DNA of 32,771 nucleotides from a virus, in the IMG/VR virus record IMGVR_UViG_3300043449_001435, positions 1 to 32,771 of that record. One strand, given 5' to 3'. The notes under the pieces were generated by a model. The model did not search any database and was not told the origin of the DNA. It was given only the letters and a program-made list of their open reading frames with translations. This document shows positions 6,670-15,700 of the stretch, in pieces; the first letter of the stretch is position 1; each line of letters opens with the position of its first letter. The position numbers and the translations under genes were made by a program.

Positions 6670-9067
6670 CAGGGAAGATGTAACAAAAGATAGTTTACAA
6701 TACTTTAAGGGTGATGAACTAGCGGCAAACGTATTCACATCAAAGTACGCTCTAAAAACAAAAGATGGTAAGTATCTGGAGACAAATCCAGATCAAATGC
6801 ATCAACGTATAGCCAAAGAATTTGCTCGTATTGAAGCAAAGTTTGGTAGTGAAAGCGCATTAAGTTATGAGACAATTTATAACGATATTGCTAATTTTGG
6901 ACATATCGTACCACAAGGTTCTCCTATGTATGGTATTGGTAATACTGAAGTCAATGTATCTTTATCAAATTGCGTTGTAGTTGCCTCACCAGAAGATTCA
7001 GTTTCATCTATTTTAGATTCTGGTAAGCATCTTGCAAACCTATTTAAACGTCGTTGTGGTGTAGGTCTTGATATTTCAAATCTACGTCCAGAAGGAATGA
7101 CCGTAAACAATTCTGCTGGCACCACAACAGGTGCTTGGTCATTTGCTGACTTCTATTCATATGTTTGTCGTATGATTGGTCAAAACGGTCGTCGTGGTGC
7201 GCTTATGATTTCACTTGACGTAAGACACCCAGATGTTGAAAAGTTTGCTATAATGAAACATGATTTGACAAAGGTTACAGGTGCAAATGTCTCAATCCGA
7301 ATCTCAGACGACTTTATGGAAGCTGTGGAGCAAGACCAAGACTTTACTCTTAGATTTCCTGTTAATTCCGATAATCCTACTTACTCTAAAACTATTAGAG
7401 CCAGAGATTTATGGAAAACAGTCGTTGACTCAGCGACGAGGACGGCAGAACCAGGACTTTTGATGTGGGGCAATATTGAGAAATACCTACCAGCACAAAG
7501 CTATGCAGAACAAGGCTTTAAAACACTTACAACCAATCCTTGTGGTGAAATCCCACTTTCTGCTTATGACTCTTGCCGTCTAATCTCAGTAAACCTTAAG
7601 TCATTTGTAGTTAATCCATTTGAAGCAAATTCATACTTTCATTTTGAAAAGTTTGAAGGTGTTGTAAAACGTGCAATGCGTCTTTCTGATGATCTTGTAC
7701 AACTTGAAATTGAGAAACTTACAAAAATTATTAGTGCTTGTGATACAGAGGACGAGAAAGAACTTTGGACCAACCTTCTAAGAGCATGTGCTGATGGTCG
7801 TCGTACAGGTCTTGGCACTCACGGTCTTGCTGATGCACTTGCTTGTCTTGGAATGCCATACGATTCAGCAGATGCACTTGTTACAATTGATAAAATTTAT
7901 AATACTCTTAAAGAATCTGCCTACACAGAGTCAGTTTGGCTTGCAAGAGAGCGCGGATCATTCCCAGTATTTGATTGGGAACTTGAAAAAGATAATGGTT
8001 TTATCAAATCACTTTCACCTTCACTTCAAAACGCAATCAAGACATTTGGACGCAGAAACATTAGCATCCTAACAAATGCTCCAACTGGTTCTGTTTCAAT
8101 TATGTCTCAAACTTCTTCTGGTCTTGAACCTGTATTCCGTAATTTCTACATTCGTCGTCGTAAACTTTCTCATAACGAGCAAGATCAAATGGCAGCTTTC
8201 GTAGATGCTATGGGTGATAGATGGACTGAATATAAAGTTTACCATCATAACGTTCAAGAATACCTAAAGAAATTTGAAACTGAAGAAGTTCCTGCTTTCT
8301 TTACAGAATCAGACAAGATTGATTGGAAGCGTCGTGTTGAAATTCAAGGTGTAATTCAAAAACATATTGATCATTCAATTTCTTCCACAATCAATCTTCC
8401 AAAAGGTACAAGTCCAGATGTAGTTTCTGAACTTTATCGTCTTGGATGGAAGCTTGGACTTAAGGGTATTACTGTTTATGTTGATGGTTCCCGTGATGGT
8501 GTTCTTATTACAGAAACCAAGAAAGAATCATTCCCACAACATAATGCTCCAAAACGTCCAACAACTCTTGAAACCGATATTCATAACCTTACAATTAAAG
8601 GTGAGAAATGGACAATTCTTGTTGGATTAATGGATGGTAAACCTTATGAAGTTCTTGGTGGAGCAAACAAAATTGTTGATCTTCCAAAAAATGCAAAGAA
8701 AGGACAACTTGTAAAAGTATCAACTGGTAAAAACCAAGCTAGATATGACCTAGTGGTTGATGATTTGACCGTTAAAGATGTATCCAAAGTCTTTGATAAT
8801 CCAAATTATTCTGCATTTACAAGACTTCTTTCACTATCTCTACGTCATGGTGCCCCAATTAACTATGTTGTAGAGCAGATGCAGAAAGAACAAGATTCAG
8901 ATATGTTCTCATTTGCCCGTTCTATTTCAAGAGTCCTAAAGCAATATGTTCCAGACGGTACAAAAGCCACAGGTCAAAAGACTTGTCCAGAATGTAGTTC
9001 AACTAACTTGATCTACCAAGATGGGTGTGTTACTTGCTCAGACTGTGGAAATAGCAAGTGCGGTTGA
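6662..9067 (+). CDS. nrdJ: B12-dependent class II ribonucleotide reductase
   Basis: An 801-residue enzyme converting ribonucleotides to deoxyribonucleotides with adenosylcobalamin. Key residues: C104 in LSNCVVV and C305 (11 residues after C294) as the likely redox pair; NPCGE at 292-296 with the thiyl Cys C294 and Glu E296; 'GVGLDISNLRPEG'; 'TGLGTHGLADAL'; and 'NAPTGSVSIM'. The C-terminus has a zinc-ribbon/shuttle Cys cluster (C775, C778, C789, C792, C795, C800), typical of dimeric NrdJ. No ATP-cone is visible at the N-terminus. Because it needs B12, the host must make or import cobalamin. It overlaps the helicase by 8 bases with a GGAG site inside that gene, so the two are co-translated; the operon ends in a strong hairpin. 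Confidence 0.95.
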   Translation: MYSREDVTKDSLQYFKGDELAANVFTSKYALKTKDGKYLETNPDQMHQRIAKEFARIEAKFGSESALSYETIYNDIANFGHIVPQGSPMYGIGNTEVNVSLSNCVVVASPEDSVSSILDSGKHLANLFKRRCGVGLDISNLRPEGMTVNNSAGTTTGAWSFADFYSYVCRMIGQNGRRGALMISLDVRHPDVEKFAIMKHDLTKVTGANVSIRISDDFMEAVEQDQDFTLRFPVNSDNPTYSKTIRARDLWKTVVDSATRTAEPGLLMWGNIEKYLPAQSYAEQGFKTLTTNPCGEIPLSAYDSCRLISVNLKSFVVNPFEANSYFHFEKFEGVVKRAMRLSDDLVQLEIEKLTKIISACDTEDEKELWTNLLRACADGRRTGLGTHGLADALACLGMPYDSADALVTIDKIYNTLKESAYTESVWLARERGSFPVFDWELEKDNGFIKSLSPSLQNAIKTFGRRNISILTNAPTGSVSIMSQTSSGLEPVFRNFYIRRRKLSHNEQDQMAAFVDAMGDRWTEYKVYHHNVQEYLKKFETEEVPAFFTESDKIDWKRRVEIQGVIQKHIDHSISSTINLPKGTSPDVVSELYRLGWKLGLKGITVYVDGSRDGVLITETKKESFPQHNAPKRPTTLETDIHNLTIKGEKWTILVGLMDGKPYEVLGGANKIVDLPKNAKKGQLVKVSTGKNQARYDLVVDDLTVKDVSKVFDNPNYSAFTRLLSLSLRHGAPINYVVEQMQKEQDSDMFSFARSISRVLKQYVPDGTKATGQKTCPECSSTNLIYQDGCVTCSDCGNSKCG

Positions 9068-9076
9068 TAAAATAAC

Positions 9077-9105
9077 TTGACACAAACCTCCTAATTGATT
9101 ATTTT
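9077..9105 (+). promoter_or_regulatory. Sigma-70-like promoter in the terminator for 9131 operon
   Basis: TTGACA (9077-9082, consensus -35), 17-base spacer, TATTTT (9100-9105) at the hairpin top. Initiation near 9112 yields RNA lacking the 5' arm, so the Shine-Dalgarno is free and no terminator forms. Confidence 0.55.
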
Positions 9106-9128
9106 ACTAATAATTGATTAGGAGGTTT
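9084..9128 (+). terminator. Terminator hairpin with embedded Shine-Dalgarno
   Basis: A very stable hairpin: 12 perfect pairs (9084-9095 with 9117-9128), then 6 more including two G-U pairs (9096-9101 with 9111-9116), and loop 9102-9110. A T-run ends at 9130. AGGAGG, the ribosome site of the gene at 9131, lies in the 3' arm, so read-through RNA from nrdJ would hide it. Confidence 0.85.
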
Positions 9129-9130
9129 TT

Positions 9131-9358
9131 ATGTCTATTAAATTGAATCATTTAGTACCAAGACACGATATGGATAAAAGATGTGATCCGCAAGATAAAA
9201 ATAGCAAAACACATTATTTTATTTTTACTGGTCACTTAGAAACAAAATTCAATGGTCTTATTGAAGTAGCCTTTGCTTGCAAGTATTGCGAAAGAAGAGT
9301 GACCAACTTTCTTACACAAGAAGAATATCAAACTCATAAAAAATTATTAGGTGCATGA
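9131..9358 (+). CDS. Small zinc-finger-like hypothetical protein
   Basis: 75 residues with a 'AFACKYCERRVTNF' segment holding a CxxC pair; a second pair is not clear, but His residues nearby (HDMDKRC near residues 12-18, HYF, THKK) could complete a metal site. No known family recognised. Its ribosome site is the AGGAGG inside the terminator hairpin, followed by TTTTT-ATG. It overlaps the next, GroES-like, gene by 4 bases (ATGA). First gene of an operon that continues to ThyX and probably the polymerase. Confidence 0.65.
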   Translation: MSIKLNHLVPRHDMDKRCDPQDKNSKTHYFIFTGHLETKFNGLIEVAFACKYCERRVTNFLTQEEYQTHKKLLGA

Positions 9359-9636
9359 TGTATTATTTATCCCCACGAAACAAGTTCTTGCTTGTTGAGC
9401 ATACTGAGGTTAAGGTAGAACAACCTCAACACGCTTTCGTTCTCCCAACAGACTATAAAGAAAAAGAGAAGCCACATAAGGTGGTTCGTGTTATAGAGGA
9501 TTCGACAGAGAAGTATGAACCAGAGAGTTTGATTCTTGTTCCAACTCATATGTTAGAAGAAGTTGATTTAGATGGTGAAAAACATTATCTTATTCAAGAA
9601 AATTATGTATTAGCAACCGTAACCAAGGAGGGTTAA
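9355..9636 (+). CDS. GroES/gp31-like co-chaperonin (candidate)
   Basis: A 93-residue protein, the size of GroES (97). It follows the GroES layout: opening strand 'SPRNKFLLVEH', a mobile-loop-like segment 'VEQPQHAFVLPTDYKEK' in which AFVLPT lines up with the GIVLP anchor that docks into GroEL, then 'HKVVRVIED' like the 'GEVVAVG' strand, 'ESLILVPTHMLEEVDLDGE', and 'KHYLIQENYVLATV' like the 'EYLILRESDILAV' ending. The residues differ, so this is a divergent member. It would cap the phage GroEL encoded at 26749 or modify host GroEL, as T4 gp31 does for the major capsid protein. The two chaperonin genes are 17 kb apart here, unlike the bacterial groESL operon. I see the alignment by eye only. Confidence 0.72.
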   Translation: MMYYLSPRNKFLLVEHTEVKVEQPQHAFVLPTDYKEKEKPHKVVRVIEDSTEKYEPESLILVPTHMLEEVDLDGEKHYLIQENYVLATVTKEG

Positions 9637-9893
9637 TGTCAGACGCACTAAGCCGTGAAGAGCACATCGCAAATTATGTTCGTAATGTCGCAACTATTGA
9701 AGAAGCAATTCAACCATTTAAAGATCAGATGAAAGATCTTCGCAAAGAATACGTCGATAATGCTTGGCTTACCAAAGAAGACATTAAAATGGCTGTAAAG
9801 GCTTATCGTCTTTCTAAAGCCAAGGTAAACATGGATGAACTTGTAGAAAGTCACAATACTCTTGTAAGCAAGTTTGTTATTAGTGAGGAATAA
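9636..9893 (+). CDS. Hypothetical coiled-coil protein
   Basis: 85 residues, nearly all helix: 'REEHIANYVRNVATIEEAIQPFKDQMKDLRKEY', then a short turn and 'EDIKMAVKAYRLSKAKVNMDEL'. The arrangement of a coiled coil followed by a lysine-bearing helix recalls GapR/DUF2312-type small DNA-binding proteins, but the resemblance is loose. Starts at a TAATG overlap with the GroES-like gene, with GGAGG about 5 bases before; ends immediately before thyX. Unknown role. Confidence 0.6.
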   Translation: MSDALSREEHIANYVRNVATIEEAIQPFKDQMKDLRKEYVDNAWLTKEDIKMAVKAYRLSKAKVNMDELVESHNTLVSKFVISEE

Positions 9894-10604
9894 ATGAAAT
9901 CTATTGAACTTTACGGTGATGGTATTGGTAAGGTAGAACTTGTAGATTCTATGGGTTCAGATCTTACAGTTGTAAACTCGGCCCGTGTATCATTCGGCAA
10001 GCACAAAGAGGAGCTAGATGAAAAAGATGAGAAACTTATCGATTATCTTATTCGTCATAAGCATACTTCTGTATTGGAGCACAATCTAATTACCTTTAGA
10101 TTCAAGGTTCCTTTGTTTGTACGTTCTCAACACCACAGGCATCGTACTTGGTCTTATAACGAAATTAGTCGAAGATACACAGATTTCAACATTGAGTTTT
10201 ATGAACCAAAACAATACAGGAAACAACATGCTTCTAACCGTCAAGCTTCAACAGATGAAACATTTGATCCAATGTTCCATAATGAAGGTTTTGGTACAGC
10301 TCACAGTGCATCATCAATTGTTGCTGGACACTTCAAGCACAGTCTTACCCTTTACAACAAGCTCATAGATAATGGTGTTTGTAAAGAACAAGCAAGAATG
10401 GTGCTCCCACAAGCAATGTATACTGAATACTATGGAACAGTAAATCTAGGCAATCTGCTTAAGTTTATTGATCTTAGAAGCCACGAAGGAGCACAGTACG
10501 AAATTCAAAAAGTTGCTGAGGCTTGTCTGCAAATTGCAAGCGAACTTTATCCCAAAACTGTTGCTGCCTATAGAAAGATAGTAGATGAAAGGCATAATTC
10601 ATAA
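9894..10604 (+). CDS. thyX: Flavin-dependent thymidylate synthase ThyX
   Basis: 236 residues. The ThyX signature RHRxxSxNExSxRY is present at 82-95 (RHRTWSYNEISRRY). 'RHKHTSVLEHNLITFRFKVP' before it and 'QARMVLPQAMYTEYYGTVNL' after it match conserved FAD- and dUMP-binding segments. The enzyme methylates dUMP to dTMP using methylenetetrahydrofolate and a reduced flavin, giving tetrahydrofolate, so no partner DHFR is needed; none is visible here. It completes the dCMP-to-dUMP-to-dTMP route with the deaminase at 1740 and the dUTPase at 18757. Its 3' end overlaps the next gene by 20 bases. Confidence 0.95.
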   Translation: MKSIELYGDGIGKVELVDSMGSDLTVVNSARVSFGKHKEELDEKDEKLIDYLIRHKHTSVLEHNLITFRFKVPLFVRSQHHRHRTWSYNEISRRYTDFNIEFYEPKQYRKQHASNRQASTDETFDPMFHNEGFGTAHSASSIVAGHFKHSLTLYNKLIDNGVCKEQARMVLPQAMYTEYYGTVNLGNLLKFIDLRSHEGAQYEIQKVAEACLQIASELYPKTVAAYRKIVDERHNS

Positions 10605-11535
10605 ATACGACAGAATAATAATAGGGGCTACTTTTGAGTCCCTATTATATGCAGCTTATACTAAAACACCAGTATTTTATGTAGTTCCTAAAGTTCCAAC
10701 TATTTTTGATAGTGTTTCAATAGGACAAAACTATAAATTTATTAATGTATTTGCAGAATTACATGAATTAGAAACTAACAAAGGCAAAATACTAACTAGA
10801 CCTCAAAAAGAACTACTTTGGGGTCGGTTAGTATTTCTTTTATCTGTTCGTGGGTTACTGCCAGCAAATAAACTACAATCAATTAGAATAGAAGACGGTG
10901 TTGTAAAACTAACTACAGAAAATTCAAGATTAGTTACGCTAGAAGCAAATCAAATATTGCTTTTTGATGATGAAGGGGTCGAAGGACTTCCAGAGCCAAC
11001 TGTAGTAAACGACCGTTACATTGTTAAAGATTATGTGCAATTTGATAAATTAAAATTTATAAACAAATCATATGATCTTATTTATACTGATTATGAGCAT
11101 GTAAACCAAATTTGGTTTCTTCCACCTTCAAGCAAGAAAAGACTGCACGATGGTTGCTTAATATCTTATTGTAGTTCTCTAAGAGAGGTTCAAGACGATT
11201 TAACAGATTATAATATTAAATTTATTCTTAAAGAACAATTTGATAAATACAATATGAAAGGTTGTGAGAACGGAATTGCTCCTAGTGGTTCTAAGAAATA
11301 TAGACCAGTTAGTTATTTTTTTCTTAATAGAATAGTTGAAAAAGAAAAGCCAAATGTTTTTGAGAATGTAGATAATATTAAATTTATGTCTTTAACAGCA
11401 GATGAGATAATTGGAATTTTTGGTAGATTTCCCACATTGGAGTATGTTTTATGCGACAAATTATCGAAGATCAGCTTACAACGCCGAAAATCGCGCACCT
11501 CGCAGGGATCGTACCGATTGCGGGTAAAGCTTTAG
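10585..11535 (+). CDS. Hypothetical protein with Rossmann-like N-terminus
   Basis: 316 residues. The N-terminus 'YDRIIIGATFESLLYAAY' looks like the beta-alpha-beta dinucleotide-binding opening of FAD/NAD enzymes, but the glycine pattern (GATFES rather than GxGxxG) is degenerate. I recall similar 'IIGG..' proteins in marine phages, unnamed. No second cofactor motif is recognised. Composition is A-rich. The last 28 residues are basic (KISLQRRKSRTSQG) and lie over the start of the next gene: the two share 85 bases in different frames, unusually long for this window. A redox or nucleotide-sugar role alongside the next gene is possible but unsupported. Confidence 0.65.
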   Translation: MKGIIHKYDRIIIGATFESLLYAAYTKTPVFYVVPKVPTIFDSVSIGQNYKFINVFAELHELETNKGKILTRPQKELLWGRLVFLLSVRGLLPANKLQSIRIEDGVVKLTTENSRLVTLEANQILLFDDEGVEGLPEPTVVNDRYIVKDYVQFDKLKFINKSYDLIYTDYEHVNQIWFLPPSSKKRLHDGCLISYCSSLREVQDDLTDYNIKFILKEQFDKYNMKGCENGIAPSGSKKYRPVSYFFLNRIVEKEKPNVFENVDNIKFMSLTADEIIGIFGRFPTLEYVLCDKLSKISLQRRKSRTSQGSYRLRVKL

Positions 11536-12344
11536 ACTTTAATATGCCGTGGCCCGATGCCATGATGCCTATTGGTCCAAATTATATAGCAGCAGAAAGA
11601 GCAATACTTGAGTGTGCTTGGGCTGGTTGTGAAACTATATGGGTTGTATGCAATCAAGATATTAGTAGAGTGTTAAAGAATAAAATTGGTGATTTTGTTT
11701 ACGACCCAGTAAGAAGCTATTTTAAGCATAAAACGCCAGAAGGCTTTGACACGGTTATGTTCAAAAAAATACCAATCTATTATGTTCCAGTACTTCAAAA
11801 CAAAAGGCATAAAACAAGTTTACCGTATTCAATAATACAAGGTGCTTACTACGCTTACCATACAAGTTATAAAATGTCTAAGTGGTTATTACCAGCGATG
11901 TATTATGTTGCTTTTCCATATGGCATTTATGCTCCAAAACAAGTATCCGTTAGTCGGGAAAAATATAATAATTATCAAAATTATTTACACGCATCAAAAG
12001 ACGGAAAAACTGTTTTAGATAATGAATATTTGGGCTTTACTTTCTCAAGAGCACAATTTAGAAAATGTAAAGAAATTATACATAAAAGAAAAGTTGATAA
12101 ACCTTGGACTGATTACGCCCTTGACGATGTTTTTAATCGAGATACTATAACTGAGTACAACGAAAACAAAGTTTATTCTTATTACAATATTGGAAGTTGG
12201 CAGCAATATTGTAAGTTTTTAGGTTCGCCAGAAACTAAATATTATAAAGAATCAACAATAAAAAAATACTTTATTGATAAACCGTTTACATTATATGGTA
12301 TGGTAGATGAACCAGAGGAGGAAGAGCAAGATGGGAATGTTTGA
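11451..12344 (+). CDS. Nucleotidyltransferase-like protein, unknown substrate
   Basis: 297 residues. The N-terminus reads 'HLAGIVPIAGKALDF', then 'AMMPIGPNYIAAERAILE' and 'CAWAGCETIWVVCN', which follows the order of sugar-nucleotidyltransferase openings (LAGG..., a proline-rich substrate loop, then a helix and 'AG..EI.IV' strand). The GxGTR phosphate loop is not conserved, so activity is uncertain. The rest, rich in Tyr, Lys and Asn, is not recognised; the C-terminus is acidic (EPEEEEQDG). It may be an inactive or divergent enzyme, or a glycosyl/nucleotidyl modification enzyme. The first 90 or so bases are markedly more GC-rich than the surroundings. Its end overlaps the next gene by 14 bases. 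Confidence 0.6.
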   Translation: MRQIIEDQLTTPKIAHLAGIVPIAGKALDFNMPWPDAMMPIGPNYIAAERAILECAWAGCETIWVVCNQDISRVLKNKIGDFVYDPVRSYFKHKTPEGFDTVMFKKIPIYYVPVLQNKRHKTSLPYSIIQGAYYAYHTSYKMSKWLLPAMYYVAFPYGIYAPKQVSVSREKYNNYQNYLHASKDGKTVLDNEYLGFTFSRAQFRKCKEIIHKRKVDKPWTDYALDDVFNRDTITEYNENKVYSYYNIGSWQQYCKFLGSPETKYYKESTIKKYFIDKPFTLYGMVDEPEEEEQDGNV

Positions 12345-12777
12345 TACTATTGAAGTTGTCGAAGACATTGAAAATGGACCATATGCTGGCGAGTACCAAA
12401 CAAAAGATCTTGGTTCTTATTTAGATAATTACCTTATTCACAATAATCGACTTTGGTTAGTTAAACGTAGAATTGAAGTTGTACCAGAAAGCGAAAGAAA
12501 ACATCCTGTACTTAATATGTTTCGTTCTGTTGAAGAAGAAACAGTAGACATTAGTTTTCACGGATGGTTTAAAATGTATGGTGCTTATACAACTTGGAAG
12601 CTTAAATTTACAGATGGAGAACTTATGCAGAGTATTTTTGTACCACATGATACTGATACAATTCGTGTTAGTGGTAGTACATCAGAAGATTCACAAGATG
12701 ACACAGAAGAAGTAGTTGCACACTGGAAAGGTGATGGTTATGTTCCAGAACCAGACTATGACGACTACGAGGGGTAA
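12331..12777 (+). CDS. Hypothetical phage protein (MGMFDTI family)
   Basis: 148 residues from ATG 12331, 9 bases after an AGGAGG; an upstream in-frame ATG at 12307 lies before that site and is rejected. The opening 'MGMFDTIEV' followed by 'EYQTKDLGSYLDNYLI' is a pattern I associate with a broad family of uncharacterised phage proteins. The middle looks like beta strands (SFHGWFKMYGAYTTWKLKF) and the C-terminus is strongly acidic (PEPDYDDYEG). It ends next to the polymerase ATG, and its GAGGGG tail serves as the polymerase ribosome site. Function unknown. Confidence 0.65.
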   Translation: MGMFDTIEVVEDIENGPYAGEYQTKDLGSYLDNYLIHNNRLWLVKRRIEVVPESERKHPVLNMFRSVEEETVDISFHGWFKMYGAYTTWKLKFTDGELMQSIFVPHDTDTIRVSGSTSEDSQDDTEEVVAHWKGDGYVPEPDYDDYEG

Positions 12778-15700
12778 ATGAATAACGAAATTAAGTTTGT
12801 TGGACTTCACGCACATTCTGTAGCAGGTTCAATCTTTGATGGTATGGGCTATCCGCCAGACCATATGGATTTTGCTTACTCTAACGGTATGGATGCCCTT
12901 GCTTTGACTGACCACGGAAATATGAATGGTCTTTCGTGGCAAGTTCTCCATGCAAAAAAGATGAAGAAGGAAGGTAAGGACTTCAAACCTATTTTTGGTG
13001 TTGAGGCTTACTTTATTCCTTCTATTGAAGATTGGCGTGCAGAATATGAAAAGCACAAGGAAGATAAGAAGAACAAGACGGAAGATGAATCCGTAACAGG
13101 TGCAATTGTAGAGGATGAAGGCGCGTCAAAGAAGGAGATTAAGTCTCTTCTTAATCGTCGTCGTCACCTTGTTCTTCTTGCAATGAATCAGCAGGGTCTA
13201 AATAACATTTTCAAGCTTGTTTCTGAAAGTTACAAGACTGAGAATTATTACCGATACCCCCGCATGGATTACACAATGCTAGAGAAGTATAACGAGGGTG
13301 TAATTGCCCTTTCTGCTTGTCTTGGCGGTGTTTATGCTGGATGCTATTGGGAAAATAAGGACAAGGGTGAGGAAGCAATTCTTGATTCTTTCCGTACAGT
13401 AACAAAGCGAATGGTTTCCATTTTTGGTGACCGTTGGTATGGCGAGCTACAATGGAATAACGTACCAGAGCAGCACATTCTAAATAAGTATATTATCAAG
13501 ATGCACGAAGAGTTTGGTATTCAACTTGTAACTACTTGTGATAGTCATTACCCAAATCCAGATGCTTGGAAAGACCGTGAGCTTTATAAGCGTCTTGGTT
13601 GGCTAGGTAAGGGCAAGCCAGAGTGGGCAGAGGGTAATTCAGAACTTCCTGCTGGTGTTGATGAAATTGGATACGAACTTTATCCCAAGAATGGGCAGCA
13701 AGTATTTGAGTCTTTCCAAAAGTACTCAAAAGAGTGTGGCGTTCACTATCAACAGAGTCTGGTTCTTGAAAGTATTACAAATAGTTATAAGATTGCACAC
13801 GAACGTATTGAAAGCTTTATGCCAGATAATACCGTTCGACTTCCTAACTTTGTAGTACCTGCTGGTTATACTGCTGGTGACGCTCTACGTCACTATTCTA
13901 TGGAAGGTATGCGTAATCTTGGTCTACTTGATAAGCCAAATTACATTAAGCAACTTGACCAAGAACTTGATGTTATTGAAGATAGAGGATTTAGTAAATA
14001 CTTCCTCACAATGAAGGCTATTTCAGATAAAGCTCAAGGAATGCAACTAGTTGGCCCAGGTCGTGGCTCTGCTGCTGGCTCACTTGTATCTTATGTTCTT
14101 GGAATCACTCAAGTAGACCCAATTAAACATGGGCTTCTATTTGAGCGTTTCATGACAAAGAATCAAGATGGATTTCCAGACATTGACTATGACGTTTCTG
14201 ACCCAATGGTACTTAAAGATGTTCTAATCAAAGAGTGGGGAGATACTACGGTAGTTCCAATTTCTAACTGGAATACTCTACAACTTAAATCTCTTGTTAA
14301 AGACATTAGCAAGTTTTATAACATTGAATTCAAAGAGGTAAATGAAGTCACTTCTAAAATGATGCTTGAGGCTACACCACTTGCCAAGCAAAAGCATGGA
14401 ATCAAATCTGGTGTTTATACACCAACATTTGAGGAGGTAAAAGAGTATTCTGCAACACTACAGGGATTTCTTAAAAAGTATCCACACATTGCAAATCACA
14501 TTAATGCTCTTTATGGACAAGTTCGCTCTTGTTCCCGTCATGCTGGTGGAGTTGTAGTTGGTGAAAACCTTGATCAATACATGCCTCTCATTAATTCAGA
14601 TGGTGTACGTCAAACTCCTTGGTCAGAGGGTCAAAACGTTCGCCACCTTGAGCCAATGGGATTCATCAAATTTGACATTCTTGGTATTGCTTCTTTGCGA
14701 ATGATTGAAGGTGCAATTCGACACATTCTTAAGCGTACAAAGGGAATCAAAAACCCAACATTTGAAGATGTTAAGGCTTTCTACAATGAAAACCTACACC
14801 CAGATAAAATGAACATGAGCGACAAGAAAGTTTACAAGAATGTATTTGAGAAAGGCAATTTTGCTGGAGTCTTCCAATTTACAGAAGCACCAGTTCAAGA
14901 GTTTTGCAAGAAAGTAAAGCCAAAAAACATCATTGATGTATCAGCAATTACTTCTATTTACCGTCCTGGCCCTCTTGGAGCAGACGTAGATAAACTTTAC
15001 ATTGCAGCAGTAGAAGACCCAGAAAGCATTAAGTATGTTCATCCAATAATTAAAGAAGTAACAAAGCAAACTCATGGCTTTTTGATCTTTCAAGAGCAAA
15101 TTGCTATTCTTGCTCACAAACTTGGTAAAGATGTTGACCTAGATGAAGGAAATAAACTTCGTAAACTTCTAACCAAGAAAGGAACAGGTAAAGGATTTGA
15201 GGAAAAAGACAAGATTCATCACAAATTTATCGAAGGTTGTGTGGAAAAAGGTATTGATAAGAAAGAAGCGCAGAAACTTTGGGAAACATTTGAGTATTTT
15301 TCAGGTTACGGCTTCAATAAATCTCATGCCGTTTGCTATTCGATCCTTTCATATCAATGTGCTTGGCTTTTGACTTATTACAAGGCAGAATGGATGGCAG
15401 CATTTTTGGATAAAGAAGATGCAAAAAACAAAGAGTATGCAATTAATCTTGCAAAATCTATGGGTTTCAAGATTGAGCCTCTAAACATCAATACTTCTGG
15501 TATGGTTTGGGAGATTTCAGAAGATGGAGAGACACTAATTCAACCCCTTTCTTCAATTAAAGGTCTTGGAGAAGTAGCAATTCAACAAATCTTTAATAAT
15601 CGACCATTTAAGACAGTTGAGGACTTTATTTTCAACGAGAATATTGTTTACAGTAAACTCAACAAAAAAGCTCTTGATGTTCTGATTCGTTCTGGTGCTT

